From positions 62,001-126,000 of the forward strand of contig BTVX01000003.1 of NCBI GenBank assembly GCA_045862995.1: 64,000 nucleotides of DNA, given 5' to 3'. Made by a program: the position numbers and the translations under genes. How positions within the stretch are numbered: position 1 is the first letter of the stretch; each line of letters opens with the position of its first letter. Origin of the DNA: UBA2387 sp019454665 (GTDB lineage Bacteria > Armatimonadota > Fimbriimonadia > Fimbriimonadales > Fimbriimonadaceae). Shown piece after piece: positions 1-8,925 of this stretch. The notes beneath the pieces were generated by a model, which was given only the letters and a program-made list of their open reading frames with translations, ran no database searches and was not told where the DNA came from.

Positions 1-37
1 GGGCAGGAATCCAAGGCAAGTCGGGGAACCTAACGGC

Positions 38-967
38 GTGATCCTCAGCGTGACCCTCAACCCGTGCGTGGACTACGCGGCGTTTTGCAGCGGCATCGAG
101 CTCGGCGAAGTCAACCGTGTGATCCGCACGGAAACCGATGCGGGCGGCAAGGGCGTGAACCTCTCGCGAGTGGTGCGAGAACTCGATGTGGCCACTGTGG
201 CGACGGGATGGTTGGGAGGCGAAGCGGGCGAGTTCGTCGCCAACGTGCTCGCCCATCAGGGCGTCTCCGCCGATTTTGTGCCGATCGCGGGCGAAACGCG
301 GGTGAATTTCAGCGTGGAGGACGGCACGGGACGGCCACCCACGCAGTTCAACGCGCCAGGTCCGCTCATCGCAGATGGCGACTTGGCGCGCCTTGAAGCA
401 AAACTCATCGCGGTCGCGCCCGACCATCGCTACGCGGCCGTAGGCGGCTCTGCCCCTCCGGGGGTTCCCGACGACGTGTTCGCCCGACTGGTGGGTTTGC
501 TCAAGTCCGCGGGTTGTTACGTCGCGCTCGATGCGGACGGCGCACGGATGTCCTTGGGGCTTGCCTCGCGGCCACACCTGATCAAGCCCAACACATCCGA
601 GGCCGAAGGGTTGCTCGGGCGCACGATCGAGGGCTTGGACGAGCACTGCCGAGCGGCTCGCGACCTGGCTGCTTTCGGTGCCGAGAGCGTGTTGCTGAGC
701 ATGGGGAAGGATGGCGCGGTGCTGTACCGGCCACACGGCATGTGGCACGCCATCCCACCGAAGGTGGAGGTTCGGAGCACCATCGGTAGCGGCGACTCGC
801 TCCTGGGCGGCTACCTCGCGGGCCTCGCCACAGGCTTGGACGATGCGGAAGCCCTTCGGCTCGGAACCGCGTGCGGGGCGGCCACGGCGACGACGGATGG
901 TTCGCAGATCGCGAGGCGCGAGGTGATTGAGGCCCTGTTGGGCCAAGTGTTGGTGCGGCCCCTGTAA
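38..967 (+). CDS. PfkB-family hexose kinase (1-phosphofructokinase / tagatose-6-phosphate kinase type)
   Basis: A 309-residue cytoplasmic sugar kinase of the ribokinase (PfkB) superfamily. It opens with the NPCVDY motif typical of 1-phosphofructokinases. It has GGKGVN at residues 36-41 for sugar-phosphate binding and GSGDS near 250-254, where Asp253 is the expected catalytic base and anion-hole element. The length matches the family. It starts with GTG, which is where the conserved first strand begins. It probably phosphorylates fructose-1-phosphate or a related ketohexose phosphate with ATP. No fructose PTS gene is nearby, so the substrate is open. It converges on the SLH protein gene, with a hairpin between them. 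Confidence 0.85.
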   Translation: MILSVTLNPCVDYAAFCSGIELGEVNRVIRTETDAGGKGVNLSRVVRELDVATVATGWLGGEAGEFVANVLAHQGVSADFVPIAGETRVNFSVEDGTGRPPTQFNAPGPLIADGDLARLEAKLIAVAPDHRYAAVGGSAPPGVPDDVFARLVGLLKSAGCYVALDADGARMSLGLASRPHLIKPNTSEAEGLLGRTIEGLDEHCRAARDLAAFGAESVLLSMGKDGAVLYRPHGMWHAIPPKVEVRSTIGSGDSLLGGYLAGLATGLDDAEALRLGTACGAATATTDGSQIARREVIEALLGQVLVRPL

Positions 968-973
968 AACGAT

Positions 974-1001
974 CCGGCCCCGCTCCGAGGAGCGGGGCCG
1001 G
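974..1001. terminator. Strong GC hairpin between convergent genes
   Basis: Two 13-base perfectly complementary arms are separated by only two bases, in the 58-base gap between two converging genes. On the minus strand the stem is followed by CGTTTT, so it most likely terminates the SLH protein gene. On the plus strand the T-tract is poor. Confidence 0.7.
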
Positions 1002-1025
1002 ATACGGGTTCTCAGCTTTGTGGGC

Positions 1026-3053
1026 TTAGAACTTGGCGGAGAGCTGGCTCGTGACGAACGCGCCCTTCGCTCGGCCCATGCCGGGGAACGGGTTGAAGTA
1101 ACCCACGCCCTTGGCGTCCACGTCGCTGATCTCGGCCAGAAGGCTGAGCTTCGCGTTGTCGCTGAGGCGGTAGCCCACGCCAGCGCGGAACCAGTTCTCG
1201 TTGGGCTTGACGGTCAGAGCGTCCATGTCCCACTCGACGCGCTCGTAGCCGAGCATCAGGTTCCAGTTCGGGCTGAAGTGCCAATCAAGACCAGCCTTGA
1301 AGCTGTTGATCTTGTCGTCCTTGCCCAGGCCGGCGACCGCGCCACCGGGGGTGGTGACGGTCTTGCCGAGACCCTTCAAGAACTCGCCCGAAGCGCTCAG
1401 GGTGAGGTCCTCGTTGAGCTTGAAGTGGCCGCCCACGTTCAGGCCCTCGATGTCGGTGGGGTTCCACCACATGCCGATCCGGCCCCAGGCGCCGGCGGCG
1501 CCGAAGTTCGGTCCGATGTTGCGGTAGCCCGCGTACAGGCCCCACTTGTCGTTGCTGTACTTCGCCTTGGCGAAGACGGCGGCGTTGTCGCTGTCGAACC
1601 GAGACTTGTTGAAGTTCTTCAGCACCGACTTGGAGTAGCCACCTTCGACCGCGAGGCTGCCGAACTTGTAGTTGGCAGTCGCCGCCATGACGTCCACGGC
1701 GTTGACCTGATTGGCCGTACCGGCGTAGAGCGTCGTGTTGCTGCGGTTGATGATGTACGACAGGTTGATGTTGCCCTTGTCGCTGAGCGGAACGTTGACG
1801 TTCGCGCCGAGGACTCGGTCAACCATCAGGGTCGCCGCGCTGAATCCGCCGTAGCCGGTCGGTCGAGCGCCGCCCGCGAGGACGGAACCGAGTTGACCCG
1901 CGAAGACCGGGGAGATCTCGACGCCGTTCACGCTCTGGTTGCCCGAGGTGCGACCGAAGAACAGGTCGAGGTTCACGCCGCCGAACTTGAAGCCGGCCAC
2001 GCCGCCCGTGAGGACGTGCTCGCCGCTGTCCCACCGATCGTTTTTGAAGTACGGGGTGTTGTCGCCGCGCTGGAACACGTAGGGGCTGATCTTGTAGCCG
2101 AGGCGGCCGATCTTCACCGACGTGTTGTTGCCGAGGATGCTGGCATCAAAGGAGACGTTGAGGTCCTGGATGTACAGGTCGCCCGCGCCTTCCTGGTAAG
2201 CCGCACCGGCGGTGATGGTGCCCTGGGTGCCGAAGCCGTCGTGGAACAGGCCGTTGGTCACCGCGGGGGCGGAGAGCATGTTGCCGTACACGAACGTGCC
2301 CTGCCACTTGGGGCCTTCCTTGTTGGTGCCCTTCATGGTGATGGCGGCCTCGTGGAAGGCCGTGGCGCCCGTGATCAGACCGGAGCGGTTGATCGGGAAG
2401 CCAGGGACCATGCCGGGGAGGCGACCGTCAACCGTGATCGGCTGGTTGCCGCTTTGGCCCTTGCCGCTGATCGTCACGAAGTCGATCGTGCCGTTCACCT
2501 GGACGTTGAGCCGCTTCTCGAGCTCGTCCATGCGACCGCTGAGGCCGGACAGGTCCTTCTTCATCTGCTCGACGTCCACGCCAAGGCGGGACAGTTCGCG
2601 CTCGAAGGTGCTGGCCATGCGCTTCAGGTTGTCGATTTCCGGCTTCCACTTCGCCATCTCGTCGTTCTGATTCTTCATCCGAGCGAGTTCGTCGCGGATG
2701 GCGCGGATGTCGGCCGAGTGGTCGGCGCCCGTCTGGGGACGGGACTCGACGCGGCCGAGGCGCGCGATCAGATCGTCAATCTGGCGCTGCTGGCCGTTGT
2801 TCAGCTTCATCAGATAGTCGTACAGGCTGTGCAACGCGTACGCCATCTCGTAGCGGGAGGCGGGGCGCGGGCCGCGGAACAATCCGTCCGGATAGCCCTT
2901 GAGCAGGCCCTTGTTGAAGAGTTCCTTCAGTGCGTCGTAGGCCCAGTGAGTCTCGCTGACGTCCGGCGGAACCGGGCGACCCTGCGCGAGCACGGGGGCG
3001 ACGACACCAAAGCAGAGGGTTGCGCTGAGCGCATACTTGAGCGTTCGCTTCAT
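1026..3053 (-). CDS. SLH-domain outer-membrane porin-like protein
   Basis: A 675-residue secreted protein. A signal peptide spans about residues 1-23 (ends VLAQ). One S-layer-homology domain follows at about 28-75 (HWAYDAL, GLLKGYPDG, RYEMAYAL). A polar coiled coil covers about 85-165, and a long Gly/Asn-rich beta-strand region fills the rest. It ends in Phe (SAKF), as outer-membrane barrels do. This is the SLH/coiled-coil/barrel plan of OmpM/Slr-type porins, which tether the outer membrane to cell-wall polymers through the SLH domain. It is known in Negativicutes, cyanobacteria and Deinococcus relatives, and here supports a diderm envelope. The substrate is unknown. A TAGAAC box ends seven bases before the ATG. 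Confidence 0.85.
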   Translation of the reverse strand: MKRTLKYALSATLCFGVVAPVLAQGRPVPPDVSETHWAYDALKELFNKGLLKGYPDGLFRGPRPASRYEMAYALHSLYDYLMKLNNGQQRQIDDLIARLGRVESRPQTGADHSADIRAIRDELARMKNQNDEMAKWKPEIDNLKRMASTFERELSRLGVDVEQMKKDLSGLSGRMDELEKRLNVQVNGTIDFVTISGKGQSGNQPITVDGRLPGMVPGFPINRSGLITGATAFHEAAITMKGTNKEGPKWQGTFVYGNMLSAPAVTNGLFHDGFGTQGTITAGAAYQEGAGDLYIQDLNVSFDASILGNNTSVKIGRLGYKISPYVFQRGDNTPYFKNDRWDSGEHVLTGGVAGFKFGGVNLDLFFGRTSGNQSVNGVEISPVFAGQLGSVLAGGARPTGYGGFSAATLMVDRVLGANVNVPLSDKGNINLSYIINRSNTTLYAGTANQVNAVDVMAATANYKFGSLAVEGGYSKSVLKNFNKSRFDSDNAAVFAKAKYSNDKWGLYAGYRNIGPNFGAAGAWGRIGMWWNPTDIEGLNVGGHFKLNEDLTLSASGEFLKGLGKTVTTPGGAVAGLGKDDKINSFKAGLDWHFSPNWNLMLGYERVEWDMDALTVKPNENWFRAGVGYRLSDNAKLSLLAEISDVDAKGVGYFNPFPGMGRAKGAFVTSQLSAKF

Positions 3054-3330
3054 GATGTCCGTTCTAGCATCTCCTATCGAGAGTCCACTCTCAGGAGGCT
3101 CGGCGGACTTTGGAACCGCTCGGCTCGCACAACTTTCCTTCAGTTTCCTATGCTCGCCGCGCTATTCCTTAGCCTGCGTTCGCTTCCTGCAAGCGGCCTG
3201 GCCGAACACATACTTTCAGCCACCTGCAGTTTAGCGCATTCCCGCCGACAATGCAAGAGCCGTTTTGCAGGTTCATGCAAATTCACCTGCCCCAGGTTCG
3301 ACGGCACTCCGTCCGCCTGGGCCGAAGGGC

Positions 3331-4299
3331 TCAAAACCGCAGGGCCAGGTTCAGCGACGTCCCTTGGTTGGCGCCCACGCGGCCGTAGAGCGAGGCCAGT
3401 TCGAGCGAGAACGTCTGGCTCCGATCCAGATACACGCCCAACCGGTCGGTCACCACGAAGTCGGTGCGCGACTCCTTCACCGAGCCGTAGTCCACGGTCG
3501 TCCAAGCGGCTCCGAACCCGAGGCCCACATAGGCCGAGCCAAACCCCCAAACGTGCTCGTAGCCCAAGACGGCGATGCCGACCTCCGCGTCTCCGAAGTC
3601 GTCCCGCCCTTTCGTCCCAAGGAACGTCAGCGAAAGGAAGTCTTCGTTCTGCCGCCGCGAACCCAGGCTCTGCAGCGCGTACGCCATGCTGAGCGACACG
3701 TTGTCCTTCTGGGTCTTGCGCAACGACTCGTTGCCCAGGAAATACGCTCCGAAGGCGATCCGCAGGGGGGCCCTTCTCGGTGCGCCCGAAGAGGACCGCG
3801 TGGCTGGATTCTCCTGGCTCTTGGGCGGTGCGGCCGTCGGCGAGGGCTGGGCCACGGCCGGCACGGGCGGAGGCGTCTGTCCTCGCACGGGAAGCCCAGC
3901 GTCGAAGCGCACGCCGCTCGGCGGGGGTTCGATGGCGGGAGGTGGCTCGTTGGTCTTGGTGGGCGGAGGCTCGGCGGGAGGCGTCTCGCCCCGATACACA
4001 AGGGCCTCGGCGATCGCGCCATCGGCCTTGCGGATGGCTGCGACGAACATGGTCTGGCTGGGGTTGCGAGCCAAGAACGCCCGGACGTCGGCCCACGTGC
4101 GCGTCGCCGCGTACTCGCCGCCTCGGATCTTGAGCGCGATGATCGTCTCGCCCGCCACCACCGACTCGTGCGTTCCGGAGCCCGCGATGCGGGCCTCGGG
4201 CGAATTGGCGTCGGCCACGATGCCGCGCAACCCAGAGGCCTGGGCCCACACGACGGCCGTCGAGACCATGAACACGCACCACCAGCCGAAACGAAGCAT
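3331..4299 (-). CDS. Secreted protein with Pro-rich linker and barrel-like C-terminus
   Basis: A 322-residue protein of unknown function. The chosen ATG gives a clear signal peptide (MLRFGWWCVFM, cleaved near AQA), whereas upstream codons do not. A small N-terminal domain of about 90 residues follows, then a Pro/Thr-rich linker (about 110-155). The C-terminal 150 residues alternate hydrophobic and polar residues with many Gly and Tyr and end in LALRF, which is typical of an outer-membrane beta-barrel. It is probably periplasmic plus outer-membrane. It lies divergent from the pilin gene. I recognise no named family. Confidence 0.7.
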   Translation of the reverse strand: MLRFGWWCVFMVSTAVVWAQASGLRGIVADANSPEARIAGSGTHESVVAGETIIALKIRGGEYAATRTWADVRAFLARNPSQTMFVAAIRKADGAIAEALVYRGETPPAEPPPTKTNEPPPAIEPPPSGVRFDAGLPVRGQTPPPVPAVAQPSPTAAPPKSQENPATRSSSGAPRRAPLRIAFGAYFLGNESLRKTQKDNVSLSMAYALQSLGSRRQNEDFLSLTFLGTKGRDDFGDAEVGIAVLGYEHVWGFGSAYVGLGFGAAWTTVDYGSVKESRTDFVVTDRLGVYLDRSQTFSLELASLYGRVGANQGTSLNLALRF

Positions 4300-4491
4300 T
4301 GGAGTCACCTTCCGAGCAAGCCGATTATAACCCTGCCAGGCAGAGATGCGGGCTAAAGACGGGTTCAAACGCCAGTTTGTCCCTTTGGACCTAGAAGAAC
4401 CCGCACGATTGCTAGTCGCCCCCGTTGAGGATGCGGAATGAATCAACCGATATATGCCTTGACGACACAGCAGGCGCCGGTCGCCCTGTTG

Positions 4492-4497
4492 AGGAGG
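4492..4497 (+). promoter_or_regulatory. Shine-Dalgarno AGGAGG of the pilin gene
   Basis: A perfect AGGAGG lies 15 bases before the ATG at 4513. It supports that start over the in-frame ATG 75 bases upstream, which would add an unusual non-leader extension to the prepilin. Confidence 0.6.
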
Positions 4498-4512
4498 AAA
4501 CACACACCGACC

Positions 4513-4905
4513 ATGGTTATCTCGAAGAAATCGCGCAAGGGCTTCACGCTTGTCGAGCTCCTTGTCACCGTACTCATCCTTGCCGTTCTGATGGCAGTCG
4601 CGCTCCCGCTCTACCTCAGCGCGGTCGCCGACTCCGAAAAGAAGACGGCCCGGTCCAACATGCAGACCATCGCCAACGCGGTGCAGGCCTGGAAGATCAA
4701 GACGGGCGAAGACTACGCCCCGATCGCCAGCCCGGTCAGCACCACGCTGCTCGACCTGCAGAGCGAGCCCGTCTGCCCCCGCGGCGGCGAGTACTACGTC
4801 GACCTCAGCGCGGAACCGTTCACGGTCCACAGCACCATCGAAGAATTCGAAGATGCCGATGGCCCCTGCGGCGCCGGTTACACGCCCGGCTGCGACGGCA
4901 GCTAG
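4513..4905 (+). CDS. Type IV pilin-like (type II secretion pseudopilin) protein
   Basis: A 130-residue prepilin. A short basic leader (KKSRK) is followed by the prepilin peptidase site G|FTLVELL, with Glu at +5 of the mature protein. A hydrophobic helix of about 20 residues follows, then a small globular head. Two Cys near the C-terminus (GPCGAGY, PGCDG) could form the D-region disulphide. It should be processed by PilD and assembled into a pilus or pseudopilus. The start was chosen because the ribosome site and leader length fit. No assembly genes (pilB/C/D) are in the window, so it is an orphan here. Confidence 0.85.
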   Translation: MVISKKSRKGFTLVELLVTVLILAVLMAVALPLYLSAVADSEKKTARSNMQTIANAVQAWKIKTGEDYAPIASPVSTTLLDLQSEPVCPRGGEYYVDLSAEPFTVHSTIEEFEDADGPCGAGYTPGCDGS

Positions 4906-4932
4906 TCTGCTCCTTAGAGCCGACCGGATTAC

Positions 4933-4958
4933 GGCCTCGCCCCTCATCGGGCGGGGCC
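4933..4958. terminator. Hairpin between pilin and sigma factor genes
   Basis: A GC-rich stem of about ten base pairs with one bulge lies between two converging genes. It can act in either direction. The T-richness (TGGTCGTTTC) is better on the plus strand, after the pilin gene. Confidence 0.55.
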
Positions 4959-4977
4959 GCTGGTCGTTTCAGGGGTT

Positions 4978-6009
4978 TCACGCTTCGCCGACGAACTCGA
5001 TCAGGCGGTAGCTGCGCGAGGTGGACTTCAGGCGCCGCAGGATGCGCTGTTCGATTTGGCGGACGCGTTCGCGCGTGATGTCCAGTTCCTTGGCCACCTC
5101 CTCCAGCGTGCGGTGATGCCCGTCGTCGAGCCCGTATCGCAGAATGATGACGTCCCGTTCGCGCTCGTGCAGGTCCGAGAGCATCTCGTCAATCAGGGAC
5201 CGGATGATCGCCCGCGTCGTGGATGCGTCGGCGGATTCGCTGTTGTCTGTCAAAAAGTCCGACAGCGATGAGTCCTCGCTGTTGGCGAACGGCGAGTCCA
5301 GCGAGAGCGGTTCGTTGATCGCCGCGAAGAACTCCGCTACTTTCTCCGACCCCATGCCGGTCTCCTCGCCGATCTCTTGGATCGTGGGATCGCGCCCAAG
5401 GGTCTGCTGGAGTCGCGAAGCCGCCCGGAGCAACTTGCTCGTCGCCTCCAGCGTGTGGACCGGAATCCGGATCGTGCGCCCTTGGTCGCTGACGGCCCGC
5501 GCCACCGATTGCCGGATCCACCACGTGGCATAGGTGCTGAACCGGAACCCGCGCTCGCAGTCGAACTTGTCCACGGCCCGGATCAACCCCACGTTGCCTT
5601 CCTGGATCAGATCCTGAAGCGACAGGCCGCGCCCCACGTACCGCTTCGCGATGCTGACGACCAGGCGCAGATTGGCCTCGATGAGCGCCTGTTTCGCCGA
5701 TTCGTTGCCCCGTTTGGCGGCTCGCGCCAGTTCGGCTTCCCGCTCGGCGGAGAGCAACGGAATGCGACCGATCCGGCGCAGCCACATCCGCACCGAATCG
5801 TCCAGATGAACGTCGACGCCCGCTTCTGACGCACAGTCCTGCTCCGAGACGGGAGATGCAGAGGATTGGGAGACGCCACCTTTCGCATCGCCGCCGATAT
5901 CGGCGCGAGACGAGCCGGTTTGAGGCACCCGTTCCGCACCGGGCGCCCCAGAGACGCTTCCTTCAACTTCCACATCGCCCCACGCGGACCCGGTCGGAGT
6001 TTTTGCCAT
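4978..6009 (-). CDS. rpoD: RNA polymerase primary-type sigma-70 factor
   Basis: A 343-residue sigma-70 factor. The first 75 residues are low-complexity. Region 1.2 follows (DDSVRMWLRRIGRIPLL), then region 2 with the -10 reading helix (YATWWIRQSVARAV), region 3, and region 4.2 with the helix-turn-helix ending in RERVRQIEQRILRRL. These are the hallmarks of group 1/2 sigma factors. Region 1.1 and the non-conserved insert are absent, so it is shorter than classical RpoD. Its place directly downstream of dnaG (76 bases) repeats the dnaG-rpoD order of the macromolecular-synthesis operon, which favours the housekeeping sigma. A group 2 paralogue cannot be excluded. Confidence 0.85.
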   Translation of the reverse strand: MAKTPTGSAWGDVEVEGSVSGAPGAERVPQTGSSRADIGGDAKGGVSQSSASPVSEQDCASEAGVDVHLDDSVRMWLRRIGRIPLLSAEREAELARAAKRGNESAKQALIEANLRLVVSIAKRYVGRGLSLQDLIQEGNVGLIRAVDKFDCERGFRFSTYATWWIRQSVARAVSDQGRTIRIPVHTLEATSKLLRAASRLQQTLGRDPTIQEIGEETGMGSEKVAEFFAAINEPLSLDSPFANSEDSSLSDFLTDNSESADASTTRAIIRSLIDEMLSDLHERERDVIILRYGLDDGHHRTLEEVAKELDITRERVRQIEQRILRRLKSTSRSYRLIEFVGEA

Positions 6010-6085
6010 GGAGCACTTGAGCCAGCTTGTTCAGCTTTTATTCACTATAGCAAAGGATTGGCCCAATCCCGCCGACTTTTTACAA

Positions 6086-7810
6086 TCAATTTCCAGCGCG
6101 CCGCCGAAGCCTCTCCTGCAGTTCGCGCAACTTGGCGTCGTCGGCGTCGTTGAGCCCCTCCTGTGCCATGGCCAGCCGCTCGCGCCGTTCCTTGGCGGAG
6201 CGCAGTTTGGCCGCGCAATCCTCGAGGTACGACTCGGAGAGAAACGGCCGCTCCATGAACGAGAGGTCCACCAGAAGCGACACGGCGGCATCGTCGGCGA
6301 TTTCGGCGATCCACTCGGCGGGTTCGCCCGTCGGCCCCGCTTCGTCGAACGCGCCGACCATGGCGCTCCGCAGGGCGAGTCCTTCGGGCGTGAAGCAAAG
6401 GCCCTCCTCCCGAATCGCGTTCCAAGCCTGGGCCATGAAGCTCTGGCGAAGCAAACCCCTGAACAGACCCCGCTCCTCGACGGACAGAGGCAGCGCGTTC
6501 CTCTTCTTCGCCGCGGGCTGCGCCGAGGGTGCGCTCGACCGATAGATGCGCCGGTGCTTGGCGACCTCGGTCCGCAACGCGCGCTGGGCGGCGATCTGGT
6601 CGGAGTGACCGGGGTAGCGCGTCGCCAGTCGCACGATGAGACGGTCCAACTCCATCGCGTTGGACTGCTTGGCCATGACGCGGACCGCCTCGCGCCAGAA
6701 CTCCTCTTGGGTGGGCGTCAGCCGGCTTTCGAGGTGGGCGAGTTCGAAGTCGATAGGCGAGATGCCCGCTTCCACCACGGCTTTCACGCCGCTCGGCCCA
6801 CGGGCCTTGAGCAACGTGTCGGGGTCGTCGCCTTCGCGCATGACGGCCACTTTCACCTCGATCTCGGCGGCTTGCAGCAACTCGGCGGCGCGGATGGCGG
6901 CCTTGGCGCCGGCCTCGTCGGCATCGTACAGCAGGACCACCTTGCGGCACCACCGGCGGAGCAAGCGAACCTGTTCGTCGGCCAACGCGGTGCCCAGCGA
7001 GGCGACGGCGTTCGTCACCCCCGCGCGGTGGCACGCGATCGTGTCCATGTAGCCCTCGACGAGCACGGCTTCGTTGCCCTTGGAAATCGCGTCGCGCGCG
7101 AGATGGAACCCGTACAGCACTTTGCTCTTGCGATAGAGCGGCGTGTCGGAACTGTTGATGTACTTCGGGTGGACGTCGCCCATCGCTCGTCCGCCGAACG
7201 CCACGAGTTCGCCCCGCTCGTCGCGGATGGGGAACATGAGCCGGCCCCGAAACCGATCGAAGAACCCCCCGGAGTCGTCCTCGTCCACCAGGAACAGCTC
7301 TCTCGCCTGGGCCAGCTTGACGCCCTTTCGCTGCAGGTGGTTGGCGAGCGCGCCGCCTCCCGGGGAATAGCCGATCTCCCATCGGAACAGGGACTCCTTG
7401 TCCAGCCCCCGGTGGTCGCAATAGGCGGCGGCATCTTTGTTGAGTTCGAACTGAGTTCGGAAGAACTCCTGGGCCAGACGCATGATGCTGCGGTGGTCGG
7501 TGAGGTCTTCTTTGGGGACGTCGGTGCGTCGCGAGAGCTTGACGCCGACGCTTTCGGCGAGGATTCGGAGCGCTTCGGGGAAGTCGAGGCGCTGGGTCTT
7601 CATGACCCAGGTGAATGCGTCGCCGCTTTCGCCGCAGGCCCAGCAGCGGTAGCGTTGGAGGGTGGGGCTGACGGAGAACGACGGTTTGGAGTCGTCGTGG
7701 AAGGGGCAGAGGCCTACGTAGTTGCGCCCGGATCGTTTCAGGGCGACTTGTTTGGACACAAGTTCGACCAGATCAATCCGGGCGCGTACTTCGGCGAGAT
7801 CGTCGGCCAA
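6086..7810 (-). CDS. dnaG: DNA primase
   Basis: A 574-residue primase that makes RNA primers at the replication fork with the DnaB helicase. The N-terminal zinc ribbon has C35, H38, C56 and C59 (CPFH...CWAC). The RNA polymerase core follows, with the TOPRIM motifs VLVEGYMD and LLYDADEAG. The C-terminal third is helical and would bind DnaB. It starts with TTG, and no ATG or GTG lies before the zinc ribbon. Only 12 bases separate it from the secreted Gly-rich gene upstream, and the sigma factor follows, so the three are probably co-transcribed. Confidence 0.95.
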   Translation of the reverse strand: MADDLAEVRARIDLVELVSKQVALKRSGRNYVGLCPFHDDSKPSFSVSPTLQRYRCWACGESGDAFTWVMKTQRLDFPEALRILAESVGVKLSRRTDVPKEDLTDHRSIMRLAQEFFRTQFELNKDAAAYCDHRGLDKESLFRWEIGYSPGGGALANHLQRKGVKLAQARELFLVDEDDSGGFFDRFRGRLMFPIRDERGELVAFGGRAMGDVHPKYINSSDTPLYRKSKVLYGFHLARDAISKGNEAVLVEGYMDTIACHRAGVTNAVASLGTALADEQVRLLRRWCRKVVLLYDADEAGAKAAIRAAELLQAAEIEVKVAVMREGDDPDTLLKARGPSGVKAVVEAGISPIDFELAHLESRLTPTQEEFWREAVRVMAKQSNAMELDRLIVRLATRYPGHSDQIAAQRALRTEVAKHRRIYRSSAPSAQPAAKKRNALPLSVEERGLFRGLLRQSFMAQAWNAIREEGLCFTPEGLALRSAMVGAFDEAGPTGEPAEWIAEIADDAAVSLLVDLSFMERPFLSESYLEDCAAKLRSAKERRERLAMAQEGLNDADDAKLRELQERLRRRAGN

Positions 7811-7822
7811 GGCCGGGCGACC

Positions 7823-8677
7823 TCACACTTTGCCCGCGGAAACCACGACGCCGGTGACCTCGTAGTTGCCGTTTCGCTTCAGTTTGTTGAATCGGAACGC
7901 GACCTTGTCGTTTTTCAGGTAGCGGACCACGAGGGTGTCGGAGCTGATGTCGTACCCGTCGGGGTTGCCGTACTTGGTCATCACGTTGCCGAACGACACG
8001 CCGAATCCGACGCCTTGCCGCGTCTTGACTTTGGCGTCGTTGATGCCGACGGCTTCGATCTGCACGACTTGGTTGTACTTGTTCAGGATGAACCCGTAGC
8101 GGCTGCCGCTGCGGTTGTAGACCCATCGCGTGTACTCGGCGTTTTCGGTGGCTCCGCCGCCGGGGGCTCGGCCGCCGGGCGCGCCGGGGAAGCCCATGCC
8201 GGGCGGAGGTCCGGCCGGCGGTCTTTGGCCGCTGGGTCCTCCGACTTGGCTGGCGCCCTCGATCTGCGGCACGGACTGTCGAAGCGAGTCGGTGCTTTGC
8301 AGGATGGTGTCGCCGAAGTCGAAGCCGTTGTTCAGATCAATGCCCATGGGCGCTCCGCCTCGTGCGCCGGCACCGCGGCCGGCAGCGCCGGCAGGGGGGC
8401 CGCCGGCGGGAAACCCGCCGCGTCCGCCGAATCCGCCCGGGGGGCCGCCGGCAGGGGCGCCGCCGCCCGCGCCGCCGGCGCCGATCCCCGCACCGCCGCC
8501 GATGGCGACGGCTTGGATCTCGTTCGGTGTTCCGTACAGCCCGATCAGTCGGATGCCGGTGTCAAACAACTTCACGCCGACGAGCCCTGTTTCGGCTCGG
8601 GTTGGGGTTCCTTGCGTCGCGCCGCCCGCAACAAGCGACATGGCCGCAACGACCAAAGCGATTGCTTTCAGTCTCAA
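7823..8677 (-). CDS. Secreted protein with Gly/Pro/Ala-rich middle
   Basis: A 284-residue protein with a signal peptide (about 1-20). Two similar short modules flank a long low-complexity segment (about residues 64-170) made almost only of Gly, Pro, Ala and Arg. The modules share a pattern, with GLYGTPNEIQAV near the N-terminus and TKYGNPDGYDI near the C-terminus, each after a VGV or VGF strand. I recognise no family. Placement just before dnaG is likely incidental co-transcription. The export signal and disordered middle point to the periplasm or cell surface. Confidence 0.6.
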   Translation of the reverse strand: MRLKAIALVVAAMSLVAGGATQGTPTRAETGLVGVKLFDTGIRLIGLYGTPNEIQAVAIGGGAGIGAGGAGGGAPAGGPPGGFGGRGGFPAGGPPAGAAGRGAGARGGAPMGIDLNNGFDFGDTILQSTDSLRQSVPQIEGASQVGGPSGQRPPAGPPPGMGFPGAPGGRAPGGGATENAEYTRWVYNRSGSRYGFILNKYNQVVQIEAVGINDAKVKTRQGVGFGVSFGNVMTKYGNPDGYDISSDTLVVRYLKNDKVAFRFNKLKRNGNYEVTGVVVSAGKV

Positions 8678-8850
8678 GAAATTCGTCCTCCGATTGCCCG
8701 ACGTTTGGACGTCGGGAAGTCTGTGAATAGGACGCGCCTTCGCGCGCGGAGGTCACAAGGTCCCAATGCGGGCGCATCCGACGTTCCTGAGGTATACCTG
8801 AAGCCACGAACAGGAGCCTCCGATGGGGCCAAAGCCCGCCGTTCGCAGCC

Positions 8851-8879
8851 GCCCGGAACCCTTGGTGGCGCCTCCGGGC
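8851..8879 (+). terminator. Hairpin in the trxA leader
   Basis: GCCCGGA and TCCGGGC form a 7-bp stem followed by TTCTCTT, 46 bases before the thioredoxin ATG. No plus-strand gene ends upstream, so this could be a leader attenuator rather than an ordinary terminator. The loop is long (15 bases) and the T-tract imperfect. Confidence 0.35.
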
Positions 8880-8925
8880 TTCTCTTAGGATGAATCCTGA
8901 TCCGCAAGGAGTTTTTGACCCCATC

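Noticed and set aside
1026..3053. Long open frames on the plus strand opposite the SLH protein gene, up to 921 codons.
   Set aside because: They mirror the real gene's codon structure and show no signal peptide, domain or ribosome site.
6008..8893. A 961-codon open frame opposite dnaG and the sigma factor upstream region.
   Set aside because: It is antisense to dnaG and a secreted protein, both strongly supported, and has no domain pattern of its own.
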